From positions 1 to 35,820 of the forward strand of contig FLMG01001900.1 in the NCBI GenBank assembly GCA_900088475.1: DNA of 35,820 nt. The letters are read 5' to 3'. Position 1 is the first letter of the stretch. Every line of letters starts with the position of its first letter. A model generated the notes under the pieces. That model made no database searches and was not told the origin of the DNA. It saw only the letters and a list, made by a program, of their open reading frames with translations. The position numbers were made by a program, and so were the translations under genes. The stretch is from Hyphochytrium catenoides (lineage: Eukaryota > Sar > Hyphochytriomycetes > Hyphochytriales > Hyphochytriaceae). Shown here one piece after another: positions 22,183 to 32,078 of the stretch.

Positions 22183-23966
22183 CTATGGACGTTCTTGACT
22201 GTCCACATCTACGAAGACGGGATAGGTTCCATAGCGCGGGGTGGATGTGATAGGCTCACACTCCTCTGCAGCACACAAGAGAGAGAGAGAGAGTGAGCAT
22301 ACCATGCAGGAGAAAAGAAACGTGGAAGACTCGCCTCACTGAGAGCAAGACGGGAAGACCGGAAGCAGATGGCGGGCCGTCAAAATGGAGGAAACACAGC
22401 GAGAGAGAGAGAGAGGATACGCGTGAAAACCAGATGAGTCTCAACGAGGAGAAGAGGGAGAGAGAGAGACACACCTTCGGTTCCCCTGTTCACAATCTCG
22501 TCCTGGCGGCTAAGCATGGCGATGGCGGCTCCGAGGCTGAGGAGAGAGAGAAGCCCTGCCACTAGACCAAAAGCTTGGATAAGAGAGAGATCCGCACCCT
22601 TCAGAGTTCCCTGCTGACCTATCGCGATGTCCAACTGGGTTGCAGAGTAGCGAGAGAGCTTCGTAAGCGGCTTTTCCTTCTCGTTTCAACGTCTCTTTAG
22701 ATTCTTTCTTGTGCTTCTATTCCTCTAACACACTCTCTCTCTCTTTGTGTGCTCTGCGTCCTTCTCTCTCTCTCCCTCCCCTCTTTCACGCTCCCTATCC
22801 AGGGTTGTTCCACCTGTTCTCTAGATCAACTCATCCCTCTGCTGCCTCTCTTCTTCTTTCACTCGCTGGGTGTATTCACCTCTCGTCGGAGGTCAAGCTC
22901 TCTCTCTCTCTCGTTCTCTCTCGCTCTCTTTCTCTATCTCTACCACACACACACTCTCTCCCTCTCCCCTTTAGATCTCTCTCTCCCTTGCGCTCGACGG
23001 CCTATTCCTCAGCACTTACCCAATACATAGCCATTTCCAGGAGATGCAGAAAGAAGACGAAGAGAGCTCCAGTTACGCAGCCCAGCTAAGATGAAGGCGG
23101 CGGGAGAGAGAGAGAGAAAGGCTGAGGAGCCAACGGCGAGAGAAAGAGAGAACGAGAGAGATGCGCTCTTCTCTTAACGAAACACAGGGACAGATAGGGG
23201 ACAAGGAAGAGAGAAGAGCGAGCGGAAGCATTTTTGGAAAAGAGAGGATCACGGTGTCAGAGGAAGAAAAGGCCAAATGAGAGAGAGATAAATTCGAGGG
23301 AGAGATACGAGAGAGAAGGAAAAGAGAAAGAGGGAAGAGAGAGAGAGAAGATCTTTGACAGGAAACTAACATCAAAGTGGGTCGCTCCGGTGGACGCAAT
23401 CCGAGTAGCAAAGACGTTGAAGATAATCAGACAGACGCCGGTCACTACCGCGTTAAGACGGTTCCTATGGCTCTGGAGAGAGAGAGAGAGAAAGAAGAAA
23501 ATAGCGGAGAGGACCTGTTGGAGAGAGATGAAAGAGTGAGAGCAGAACGCTTAGTTCAAAGAGCCTAGGAGACAGGAGCGGACTCAAAAGAGAGAGATAG
23601 AGAGAGAAAGAGAGAGAGAGAAGGCCGGGAAGAATGCACATCAGCAGATAGACACCAAGGAAAAAACTAGGGACGAAGAAGTAGAGAGAAAAGAGAGCAA
23701 GAGGAAGTAAAGAGGGATAGTGAGCTACTGAGGGAGAGAGAAAGAGAGAGAAGAGAAAAAGAGCGAGAGGCGCGAGGAGCCTGAAGCAGAACGACCCAAC
23801 AAGATATGGCGTTGGAGCAGAGGGAGCGATAGATAAAGTTGCATGTCTCCGAGAGAGAGAAAGAGAGAGAGAGAGAGATGTGAGATGAGACAGGTTGCTT
23901 CCCTCCATAGAGAGATGATGGTCTTCCTACCGTACAGCCTTTGAGGAGAATCGCCAGCGGCTTCAT
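22183..23966 (-). CDS. Small multi-span membrane protein, unknown family
   Basis: Six exons: 23966-23931, 23472-23371, 23085-23020, 22634-22475, 22338-22303 and 22265-22183; 160 aa. All junctions are GT-AG and in frame. At least three hydrophobic spans are visible: NAVVTGVCLIIFNVFATRIA, VTGALFVFFLHLLEMAMYW, and the exon 4 segment from SLIQAFGLVAGLL to AAIAML. The end RYGTYPVFVDVDSQERP is polar. The first exon (MKPLAILLKGCT) is the weakest link: it is the nearest phase-compatible ATG exon, but the intron between it and exon 2 contains other open stretches. Exon 4 could begin 24 bases earlier at an AAG acceptor. The intron 22635-23019 is GA-rich in the sense direction, opposite to most introns here. 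No known transporter or enzyme family is recognised. Confidence 0.6.
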
Positions 23967-24117
23967 ACTTTCACCCGAACAAAAGAGAGATAGCGAGAGA
24001 CACTGGGAAGAGAGAGAGAGAGAGAGAGACTCTAGAGACGTGGACAGACACACCGACGCCCACACAGAGAATGAGAGAGAGAGAGAGAGTGATTGAGCGA
24101 AAGAGAAAAAGAGAGGA

Positions 24118-24196
24118 TCTACGGATATCTGTCTTTCACGAGAGAGACAGTCGCGAGGCATCGCCTCATCTTACAGAGAGATGCAGGGGAGAGAGA
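24118..24196 (-). repeat. Dispersed 79-base repeat, copy 2
   Basis: Second copy of the sequence at 10481-10559, about 90% identical and in the same orientation. It lies 152 to 230 bases upstream of the ATG of the small membrane protein. The internal GCGA-N4-TCGC stem is kept while its loop differs (GGCA here, AGCC in copy 1). Confidence 0.75.
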
Positions 24197-24664
24197 GTCC
24201 TGACAACAGAATCAAAAGAGAACAGGCAAGGAGGATAAAGGAGAGGTACTGAAGACGGAGTTAGCGCGCGGGCGAGAGAGAGAGAGAGAGAGGGGGAAAA
24301 GAAAAGAGAAAAGAAAGAGTCTAGAAGGAGACACGAGTGGATAGCTGCACTCTCCGCTCCTATATATTGTCTGACCACTCCAGGGAAGGAGAAACTCATC
24401 GGACAAGCTCGGGATGATCTTTTGTAAGTCTCTGTCTGCAGATCTAGAGAGGAATGACCGGTGGGGGGGAGAGGGTAAGAGAAGGGAATAGGGGAGAGAG
24501 ACCAAGCCAAGCAGCAGAGGAACAGAGGACAGAGAAGAAACAGACAGGAAGAGGGAAGAGTTGAGCTTGAAGAGAAGACAGCAGATTCGGAGGGAAATAG
24601 TGAGCTAGAGACGAAGAGACAGTAAGCAAGCGAGAGCGAGAGAGAGAGAGAGCGAGAGCGAGAG

Positions 24665-24788
24665 NNNNNNNNNNNNNNNNNNNNNNNNNNNNNNNNNNNN
24701 NNNNNNNNNNNNNNNNNNNNNNNNNNNNNNNNNNNNNNNNNNNNNNNNNNNNNNNNNNNNNNNNNNNNNNNNNNNNNNNNNNNNNNNN
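24665..24788. other. Assembly gap (124 N)
   Basis: A run of Ns entered from a GAGAGCGAGAG tract on the left. The gap most likely reflects an uncrossed GA repeat; its length may be an estimate. Confidence 0.99.
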
Positions 24789-25744
24789 GAAAGGAAACAA
24801 AGGCAAGTGCTTGGATTCTGATCCTGCTATAGGTGCAGCTGCAATATCGAAGTCGTCAGTTATCAATTTGAGAGCCCAGACCGATCTAGTTAACTAAAGA
24901 CCTAAGTTATCAGTGTGAATGGCAAGTCCCGTTATTTGAAGCATCGAAATATTTTGGCTGAGAGGAGCCGTCATGCTCCCATGTCGGGAGAATATCTTCT
25001 TCTCCAGCGCTAGAGAACCTGCACATCCTGTTGAGGCAAGAAAGGCTATTGATGTACAGTACCAACCATTATTGACCCACCCACCCGGCTTCTCCTCCAA
25101 TCTCATAGACTAATGTTCAATGTTGCGGCAAGTTTGACTCATGAAGGAATCAAAATAGCCTTTTTTAAGCTAACCTAAGGCCATGTTTTTCTGTCGTTAA
25201 AGTTTCTTTTCCAAGATGGACGTTTGTTTCGCATCTTTATCCCCTTCCCACGCCAGCTTCATAAACTCGAACTGGAAAGTAATGAAATAAGCAGGAAGGT
25301 TTCAAATAGAGCTGTTTGGCTAACATTTAAAATTGAAACATTCGCTGCAGAATAGCTTGCGGGATTTAACGCCAGCTTTCCCTTTGTCCTCCTTCCTCTC
25401 CTTCACAATTTTGGCGGTGCCTTAGTTTCTGTAGTTCGGAGTGTGCAACGGCCAGCATCCTTGAAAGAAATAAACGTTGAAACATCTGGGGAAGGATTAG
25501 TGCTTACTACTGTCTGTTAGAGATAACGGACGGCATAAAGTTTCTTGAAACATTCAGTGGCGGTTGGGATCAAATGTTCCTTTTCTTGTTCCTACCCTCT
25601 CTGTGTCTGGCTGGGGTTTGCGGTGGGCGGCAGCGCCACACGAGATATATGTTGTATAGTATTAACGCTGGTGATCATGAAGGAACGGGAGACAGATTAG
25701 AATAACCGAGATGGTTTGTGTGCGAGGAGTGAGACAGAAAGAGA

Positions 25745-25776
25745 CGAGAGAGAGAGAAGAGAGAGAGAGAAGAGAG

Positions 25777-25812
<36 letters not shown>

Positions 25813-25960
25813 GAGGGAAAGAGAGAGAGAGAGAAAGAGAGACTTAGAGACCAAATCCTTTTACATTATTAGTCCTTCAATCGTCATTGGAAACATCGCG
25901 AAAGTAGAGGTAGAGAGAGAGAGAGAGAGAGAAAGAGAAAACGAGAAAGAGAGTCGGAGA
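25745..25960. repeat. GA-rich microsatellite block
   Basis: Several (GA)n runs of 15 to 35 bases interrupted by AAAG and short unique DNA, within the non-coding region upstream of the serine-kinase gene. Confidence 0.8.
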
Positions 25961-26242
25961 CACTGAAAGTTGCCCTGTCTGATCCGACTCTGCGGTGGGC
26001 AAGCGGCCGTTCTCAATGCAAGAGAGAGTCAGTTGGAAAGGAACCATTGCGGGCCTAAGGCGGCGAGCTGTTGATCTTCTGTTGCCATCGCTCTTCTGAA
26101 GCTTCAATTGTCCCGTCACGCAAGCCTTTGAGATCTCTGTCTCTTCCCTTTCCGCGTCTCCATCGCTTCTTCAGAGAGGGAAGACAACGAACGATCTAGC
26201 TTCTTCCACCAGTCTCTCTCTCTCTTTCTCTCCGCTATCAGA

Positions 26243-26630
26243 ATGATTGAGATCGGCACGGGCGATAGTTTGGTGGTGGCAGGGATGTCTCCTGTTCACA
26301 AGTTGGGGCCGCGGAGAAACTCTTCCTTTCTTCGGTTCCGCGAGAGTGATGAGAAGACTCGCAAGAGTAGCGGCAGCGGGGCAATGGAAGAGTCAGAGAC
26401 CGAGAGCAGTGAAGGTTAGAAGAAGCTTTTCCGTCTTTCTGCCTCCTTTCTCCTTCTTCATCTTGTCGTCTTTCTTTTCCTCTCTCTCTCTCTCTCTCTC
26501 TCTTCTTGACCTCTTTTCTGCTCGCTTTTACTGGGATGACATGCGGGCTGGCTGTGAAGCATTACTCGCTTCCTCTTGGTTGCCTGCACACAATCCTGCT
26601 GACTTTCCACAGTGAGCGTTTCCCTTTTAC

Positions 26631-26690
<60 letters not shown>

Positions 26691-27753
26691 CTCTCTCTCT
26701 CTTTTCTCTCTCTAGAATGCGCACCCTCTTCCGCTCTCTTTTTCTTCCTTGAGCGGCGATATTCTCTAGAGTTCCTTAATCAACTTCTCTCTAACGAGTG
26801 TTTCCTCTCTATCTATCTATCTATCTCCGTCTCTGTCGCTCTGCCATTCTCTCTCTCTCTCTTCTATTCACTCTTTCCCGCTCATGCACAGGCCCCAGCC
26901 CTCCCCAGACCCCTGTCCAGCGCTTCAGTAAGCGGCGCTTCATCCGGGAAATGTCGCTAAAGATGTTTGAGAACACGCGAAGCATGGCCTTCAGCGCCTG
27001 GCGCGGGCTGTACAGACAGAGAATCAGACAGATTGAAGAAACCTTAGACACTAACCATTCTGAGGCCACGATAGATACGTCTTCGTCCTCTCTTGGAAGA
27101 CATGCGGAAGAGAAATATCAGCAGGGGAACTTTTACGCTGTGAGAGTGGACGATCCGACCTCTTTCTTCTCTAACAGACAGAGTAAGACGCTAGAGGACG
27201 TCGTGAGCTCGTCTGTGAGAGAGAGAAACAAGTTCTTTCTCACTCGTATCACGGATCCGACCTCTTACTTCTTCAAGTACCGCATGGACACTCTCCCGAT
27301 CCCCAACCCAAGGAGAATGAAGGTGGAACTGGTGCAGATTGACTGGTTGAAGCCACATGAGCAGATTGTTAGTGATGAGAAGGTGCGACCATACGTCTCT
27401 TTCTTTATCTCTTTCTTTCTCTGTCTTTCTTCTCTCAGCCTCTCTCCCCCTTTGCCTCGGTCTTACTTTATCCTCCTCGATAGTTCTCATCCGTGTGCCA
27501 TACCTCGGGCCTGTCGTTCACTTATTATGAGCTGACAACTATGTTTGCTCTTTAGATGTATCACTTTTTATCTCTTCCTTTTCACTGTGTCTTTCGCATA
27601 TGACTCGTTTAGTCTCTCTCTCTCTCTTTCCTCTCTCTCTCTCTCTCTCTGTGTGTGTGCGTGTTTCCGTCGCCATTTGGCTTGGCTGGATGCTGGTCTC
27701 GATAATAGTTAAGATTCGGGCTAATCGGCAGAAAGTAATGCTAACGTTCTTTT

Positions 27754-27789
<36 letters not shown>

Positions 27790-28150
27790 GGTCGTGGGTC
27801 TTCTCCGCGCCACAATCTCGTGGGGCGCCTATACCAAGCCCATCCTTGTTGATAAAAAGACAGGCGCCATCCTGGACGGGCATCATCGCTACACTGTCGG
27901 GCAGAAACTTGGGCTGAAGCGCGTCCCCGCGGTGCTGGTGGATTACCTTGAAGACGACTCAATCAGTGTGGATGTATGGCCTAACTGTGGACTGGATGCC
28001 ATCACGAAGAGAGACGTGATCGAGATGTCTCTCTCTCCTCATGTCTTCCCTCCCAAGACCAGCAGACATCAGTTCTCGGATGAGATGCCGCCTATTAGAG
28101 TTCCGCTGGAGACATTGAGAGCGCAAAATGAGGTGGTTATGGTGGCCTAA
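26243..28150 (+). CDS. ParB-fold free serine kinase (SerK/SbnI-like) with N-terminal extension
   Basis: Three exons: 26243-26414, 26892-27382 and 27791-28150 (stop TAA); 340 aa. The C-terminal half (about 201-340) matches the ParB/sulfiredoxin-fold free serine kinases: VELVQIDWLKPHEQIV with the conserved Glu (about 214), then KPILVDKKTGAILDGHHRY (Asp about 250 and the GHHR nucleotide-binding loop), then ITKRDVIEMS and HVFPPKTSRHQF. In archaeal SerK this fold phosphorylates free L-serine to O-phosphoserine with ADP as donor; in staphylococcal SbnI it feeds siderophore synthesis. The N-terminal 200 residues are an addition: a Ser/Glu-rich leader, RRFIREMSLKMFENTRSMAF, and two related motifs VDDPTSFF and ITDPTSYFFKYR. 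The leader could carry targeting information. A plastid, mitochondrial or cytosolic location cannot be decided. Both introns are CT-rich in the sense direction. Confidence 0.88.
26636..26682 (+). repeat. (CT)n microsatellite in an intron
   Basis: A nearly perfect 47-base CT run in the first intron of the serine-kinase gene, followed by GTGTGTG and more CT. Confidence 0.85.
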
Positions 28151-28657
28151 AATTAGAGAGATAAAGAAAGAGAGAGAGAGACAGAGAGGAAATGAGAAAT
28201 GAAGGGTGAGACCTGACACAGGAGGAAGGACAGAGGAGGGAGAACAAGGGAAGGGAAGGGAAGGGAAGATGGTGCATTTTTGATTTGTGAGAGAAAGGCG
28301 GCGGAATATTTATTACGTGTCTCCATAGTGCCGAAGAAGAAACAACATGTTCCTCTTTCTCTCTCTTCAGACGCGGAGCTGCTTTTTTACAAAGCTTCAC
28401 CATGCAGAGAGAGAGAGGAAAGCACGGCGAGAGAGAGAGAGACAGAGAAAGAAAGCTAGGCTAGGGTTGTCTATACGTCTACTTTATAATTTACCAGCAT
28501 TCGTTCGTTCAGAGAAGAACTTTTCTCTCTTCCTCTCCCTCTCTCTCTCTCTTTGTGTCTCTCTCTGCCCTGGCCGTCTCTCCCTCTCTTCACCTTCTTC
28601 TTTTATAAAGACGATCTCCTCTTCCAATTGAGCTGAGTCTTTCCTCTCATTTTCTTG
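28151..28657. other. 3' flank of the serine-kinase gene
   Basis: Begins GA-rich, carries a GGGAA tandem (28246-28267), then AATATTTATTACG, then short GA and CT tracts. No gene is seen. The switch from GA-rich to CT-rich near 28460-28540 could mark the boundary between the two transcription units. Confidence 0.4.
28246..28267 (+). repeat. GGGAA tandem, potential G-quadruplex
   Basis: Four GGG runs (28248, 28253, 28258, 28263) separated by AA, about 100 bases after the serine-kinase stop codon on the sense strand. A further GGG lies at 28238. This fits the minimal G-quadruplex pattern with 2-base loops. Confidence 0.7.
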
Positions 28658-29072
28658 ATGATTATGCGTGTTGGGCCCTCTCCAAAGGTTGGAGGTTGTT
28701 GGTCCACCGGCGAGGGAGACACAAAAGGTCTGGGAGTGGACTCATCAGCCTGTTTGTTCGTCCCCAATTCTCTCTCTCTACCACGTCCTCTCGTTCTCTC
28801 TTTCTCACTCTTTCTTTTTCTGTCTCTCTCTGTCGCTCTCTTTCTTCTCCGCCTCTCTCACTTTGATTCCCCCCAGTCCCTCGGCATCGCAGGGCTAAGC
28901 GAGAGACAGAGACTGGGAGAGGAAGAGAGAGTGAGAGTAAATCAAGGCTTGGACCCCTTTCTTTCGTTCTCTCTCGGCCTCCCCATCTCTCCACCTGTTA
29001 TTTCTCTCAAAAGAACGCGTTTTTTGACCTTCCCACCATCTTACACTGTCGGTGTTTGAAGCTGAATCTCTG

Positions 29073-29130
<58 letters not shown>

Positions 29131-29329
29131 CCCTCACTTGCACCTTTTCCCTCTCATGCGCTCCTTCCCTCTTCAGATCTATCCTGTCATCCCTTTCTGT
29201 GTCCCTCTGCCTTTCTTCTCCTGCGAATCGCCATCCCTGAATTTCTTCCCTATCGACTGGTAGATGTTTTTCTGACCATGTGACAGCACTGACCTACGAC
29301 AACTCGTGGTTATTCTCCCTCCTTGCTTA

Positions 29330-29361
<32 letters not shown>

Positions 29362-29466
29362 GTCTCTCTTTCTTTCTCTTCCTCTCTGTCTCGGCTTAAC
29401 TCTTTCTGCCTCTATCAGGCGGTCTCTCAAATCTCGGGGTCTCGACTCTTTCAACTCTTGTTTCTC

Positions 29467-29518
<52 letters not shown>

Positions 29519-29891
29519 TGACATGCAACATTGATCGGCTGAACTCTCTTTATTATTTCCATGTTGGTCAGCCAAACGCCGAGCTGAAAATAAGCAATCT
29601 CATCGCTTCTTTCTCACCCGCGACCACTCTCTCTCTCTCTCCTCCTCTCTGTCTCTTCGTCCCTCTCGCGCTCTTGAGCATCCTTGTCCTCCTCTTTTCT
29701 TCCAGTTACGTGGTTCTTCTCTCCCAATCTCTCCATCTCCTCCACACCGTTACTCCTTCTGCGGTCTTTGGAATCGTCCCCGCTGGAGAGAGAGAAGCGT
29801 TACTACGCTGAGAGAAGAGACAGCTGACAAGAGTGCGGGTGGCGGACAGTCCAAAAGCAAGAGAGACAATGTCCTGGTCAGTAGAGAGTGA
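28658..29891 (+). CDS. Hypothetical basic protein, five exons (tentative)
   Basis: Possible exons 28658-28687, 28877-28930, 29177-29259, 29419-29468 and 29572-29891 (stop TGA) join in one frame, giving about 178 aa. Supporting signals are acceptors CCCCCCAG and CCTCTTCAG, donor GTGAGA after GEEER, and CT-rich introns in the sense direction. The sequence reads SLGIAGLSERQRLGEEER, IYPVIPFCVPLPFFSC, RSLKSRGLDSFNSC, KRRAENKQSHRFF and ends SKSKRDNVLVSRE. No family is recognised, and the same DNA has open minus-strand frames (for example a Lys/Arg/Glu-rich one starting at 29562 and a 28622-28752 exon with PSPVDQQPPTFGEGP). The strand is not certain; the first exon and its donor GTTGGA are weak. Confidence 0.3.
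29471..29514 (+). repeat. (CT)n microsatellite
   Basis: A perfect 44-base CT run. Two similar runs lie nearby at 29074-29127 (with one interruption) and 29332-29356, making this one of the densest CT clusters of the window. Confidence 0.85.
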
Positions 29892-30366
29892 CGGCCCAAT
29901 AATAAGGAGAGGGAAAGATGGTGATCAGAAGAGAAACAACCAATTTCTCTCAAGAAGAGGATGAGACATATAGCAAGGAGAGAGGGAGAGAGAGAGAGAG
30001 AGAGAGAGAGAAAAGAGAGAGAGAGGCGGCGATGACTGATTCTGATCGTCGAAAGCTTCGGTCCCTGTTGTCCACTGTACAAAATCAATACAAGAATGAC
30101 AGAATGGCATTTATTTGTGACTATAGAGTTTTGATTCCAAATAGCACATGTCGTACCCTCTCAGCACAGAAAGAGTTTATCCGCTCTTCTTCGATAGTCT
30201 CACTACTCTTTCGATCGATAACTATATCTAAAGCTCACTCTTTCTCTTGTTTGTAATTGCATTAAGGCCCTAGTGTCCATACCTCTCGCCTCTCTCTGTC
30301 TATTTTGCATATACCCTCTTTCTCCATGCTTCCCCTTCTCTCGCTGACTCCACACATGGCCTCTCC

Positions 30367-30400
<34 letters not shown>

Positions 30401-30473
30401 TTGTCATTCCTTCCTTTCTAAACCTTGGCACTCTGTTCTTTTCTCTCTCTCTCTCTCTTTCTTTCTCTCTCCC

Positions 30474-30509
<36 letters not shown>

Positions 30510-30632
30510 GCTGTCCAACCCACCTCATCCCGCACTCTGTCTCATTTTGGCTAGCGCAGCCTCCTCTTTTGCCAATCATTGAGTGGCTCTCACTAATGCC
30601 CCGCATTTCCTCTTTCTCTCTCTCTTTCGTTC

Positions 30633-30665
<33 letters not shown>

Positions 30666-30793
30666 TTGCCTGGTCTCACATTGGCACATCTGTCTCTCAC
30701 ACTTGACAATCGAAGCAGAAGAGCGCGACAGGCTCTGAGGAAAGTGAGTTCTTTCTGTGGACTGTGAAGGGAGAAGACGACTGACAGAAAGAA

Positions 30794-30835
<42 letters not shown>

Positions 30836-31289
30836 CTTTCTTTCTCCTTTCTCTCGCCCCATTTCTCCCATTCAACACCATGACAAGACAAGAAACAGAG
30901 AAAGAGAAGAGGAGACTGTGAGGGAAGAGAAGCACCAGAGAACGAGCATCAGAAGCAAATCTTCAGTGCGATCGCGCTTCAAAGCTTCAGAAAGCTCTGG
31001 GCGTAGAGACAGAGTAACAAGAATAGATAGCGAAGGGACAGCGAGAAAGAGAGAAATAGAGAAAAGGAAGGAAAAGCAGGCAACTAGTCTTTTCTTCCGC
31101 ATGGAGAGGCCGTACGGAGCTTAATAGGGAGGCCTGCCTCTCTCTCTCTCTCTCTCTCTCCCCTACACAAAGAGAGATTTCCTAGGAGGAACTCTTCCAC
31201 CTGGCATCCCCTTCTCCTCTCCCCTCGCTTTTCTCTCTCTGTTTTCTTTCTCTCTCTCTCTCTCCCCTCTCTCTCTCTCTTCCGCTTCG
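29892..31289. other. Repeat-rich region with unresolved exons
   Basis: CT blocks at 30369-30400, 30440-30508, 30617-30665 and 30800-30830 separate short non-repetitive islands. One (30905-31120) has an open plus-strand frame with a coding-like basic sequence (RTSIRSKSSVRSRFKASES) ending in a TAA at 31122; another frame through the same island reads HQKQIFSAIALQSFRKLWA. These may be exons of a plus-strand gene continuing to the ORF at 31290, but I could not join them with convincing splice sites. Confidence 0.35.
30032..30256 (+). CDS. Hypothetical 74-aa ORF (tentative)
   Basis: An ATG directly after a GA tract opens MTDSDRRKLRSLLSTVQNQY and runs to a TAA without microsatellite. The second half is AT-rich and less protein-like, so the true coding part may end earlier at a splice donor. 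No family is recognised. It could be a first exon of the unresolved gene to its right. Confidence 0.25.
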   Translation: MTDSDRRKLRSLLSTVQNQYKNDRMAFICDYRVLIPNSTCRTLSAQKEFIRSSSIVSLLFRSITISKAHSFSCL

Positions 31290-32078
31290 ATGACGCTAAA
31301 ACGCGTGAAGACCTGCTGGGATCTCTCCTCACTTACTTCTTCGCTTGAGGAAGTGAAGACAGGAGAGAGAAACATCGGAGAAAGAGAGAGAGAGGGAGCT
31401 CGACAGAATAGCAAGTCCTCCTCTCTCCTGGGAGGAGGCAAAGAGGTGACGGTCCATGTCATCTCTCTGGCTCCCAGGCGGTGCCTCAGCGTGGGAACCA
31501 TGACTCTGGCGAGAGAAGAGACAAAGGGAGAAGAAGGTCTCTCTCTCTCTCTCCCTCAAAAAGGAGAGAAAGAGAAAGCTCGACCAGAGCAGGAAAAACA
31601 TGGCGAAGAGAAGACAGCCTCAGTCGATCTTTCTTCTCTTCCTCCTCCGCCTTCTCTCCTCTCTCACCGGCCTCCAGAGCTCTATTTCATCTCTCCCGAA
31701 AACGAGGAAGGAGAAAGAGGAGAAGAGAGAGAAATCTCTCTCACTCCGTCGGCCCTGTCTTCCTCTCTCTCCAGGGAGAGACGAGGCAGAGCTCAGTCCA
31801 TGATGCCGACCATTAGCCCCAATTGTCAGGGTTTCTCTCGGGAGAGAAAGCTCTCTCGAAAGTATGAAGAGACCAGAGAAGAAGAAGAGAGAGAGGAAGA
31901 GAGAGAAGGAGAAAGAGGAAAGGGAAGACACTCTTTCTTGAAGAGGACAAAGTATCGCCATCGCTGTGAGAGTGCCGTCGTCGGAGAGAAACACTGGAAC
32001 GTCCGCTTGGCGGCGGAGAAGAGAGAAGAAACGATGGCAGCGTTAGGAAGAAGCTTAAACCTTGCGTTCAACCCGTGA
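31290..32078 (+). CDS. Low-complexity charged protein, 262 aa, unknown
   Basis: The longest uninterrupted plus-strand frame in this part, ATG to TGA. It alternates ordinary sequence (MTLKRVKTCWDLSSLTSS, VTVHVISLAPRRCLSVGT, KRTKYRHRCESAVVGEKHW) with GA/CT-derived Glu/Arg and Ser/Leu stretches. Most is predicted disordered. The non-repetitive segments remain in one frame across several purine-pyrimidine switches, which favours real coding. It may be the last exon of a larger gene, since the bases before the ATG are CT-rich and intron-like. No domain or localisation signal is recognised. Confidence 0.45.
   Translation: MTLKRVKTCWDLSSLTSSLEEVKTGERNIGEREREGARQNSKSSSLLGGGKEVTVHVISLAPRRCLSVGTMTLAREETKGEEGLSLSLPQKGEKEKARPEQEKHGEEKTASVDLSSLPPPPSLLSHRPPELYFISPENEEGERGEEREISLTPSALSSSLSRERRGRAQSMMPTISPNCQGFSRERKLSRKYEETREEEEREEEREGERGKGRHSFLKRTKYRHRCESAVVGEKHWNVRLAAEKREETMAALGRSLNLAFNP

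Larger units (their letters stand above)
23967..26242. other. Upstream and intergenic region with repeat copy and assembly gap
   Basis: Contains GA-rich DNA, the second 79-base repeat copy, a TATATA-like site near 24360-24366 on the AT-poor background, and the N gap. From about 24789 to 25690 it is free of CT/GA microsatellite and moderately AT-rich; the 70-codon minus-strand ORF there (24894-25106) matches nothing known. Between 25740 and 25960 is a large GA block. Around 26000-26240 lies the probable promoter and leader of the serine-kinase gene. No gene is supported. Confidence 0.4.

Noticed and set aside
22380-22474. Extension of the membrane-protein exon 4 to the Ser/Leu-rich stop
   Set aside because: The exon ends at a GTGTGT donor, and the following CT-derived residues would replace a continuous frame provided by the next two exons.
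25877-26119. 80-codon minus-strand ORF upstream of the serine-kinase gene
   Set aside because: Part of it is CT-derived Ser/Leu, it overlaps the likely promoter of the plus-strand gene, and no domain is seen.
26520-26612. Extra exon in the serine-kinase gene before GTGAGC at about 26612
   Set aside because: It leaves the wrong phase for the next exon, whereas the direct join of 26414 to 26892 is in frame.
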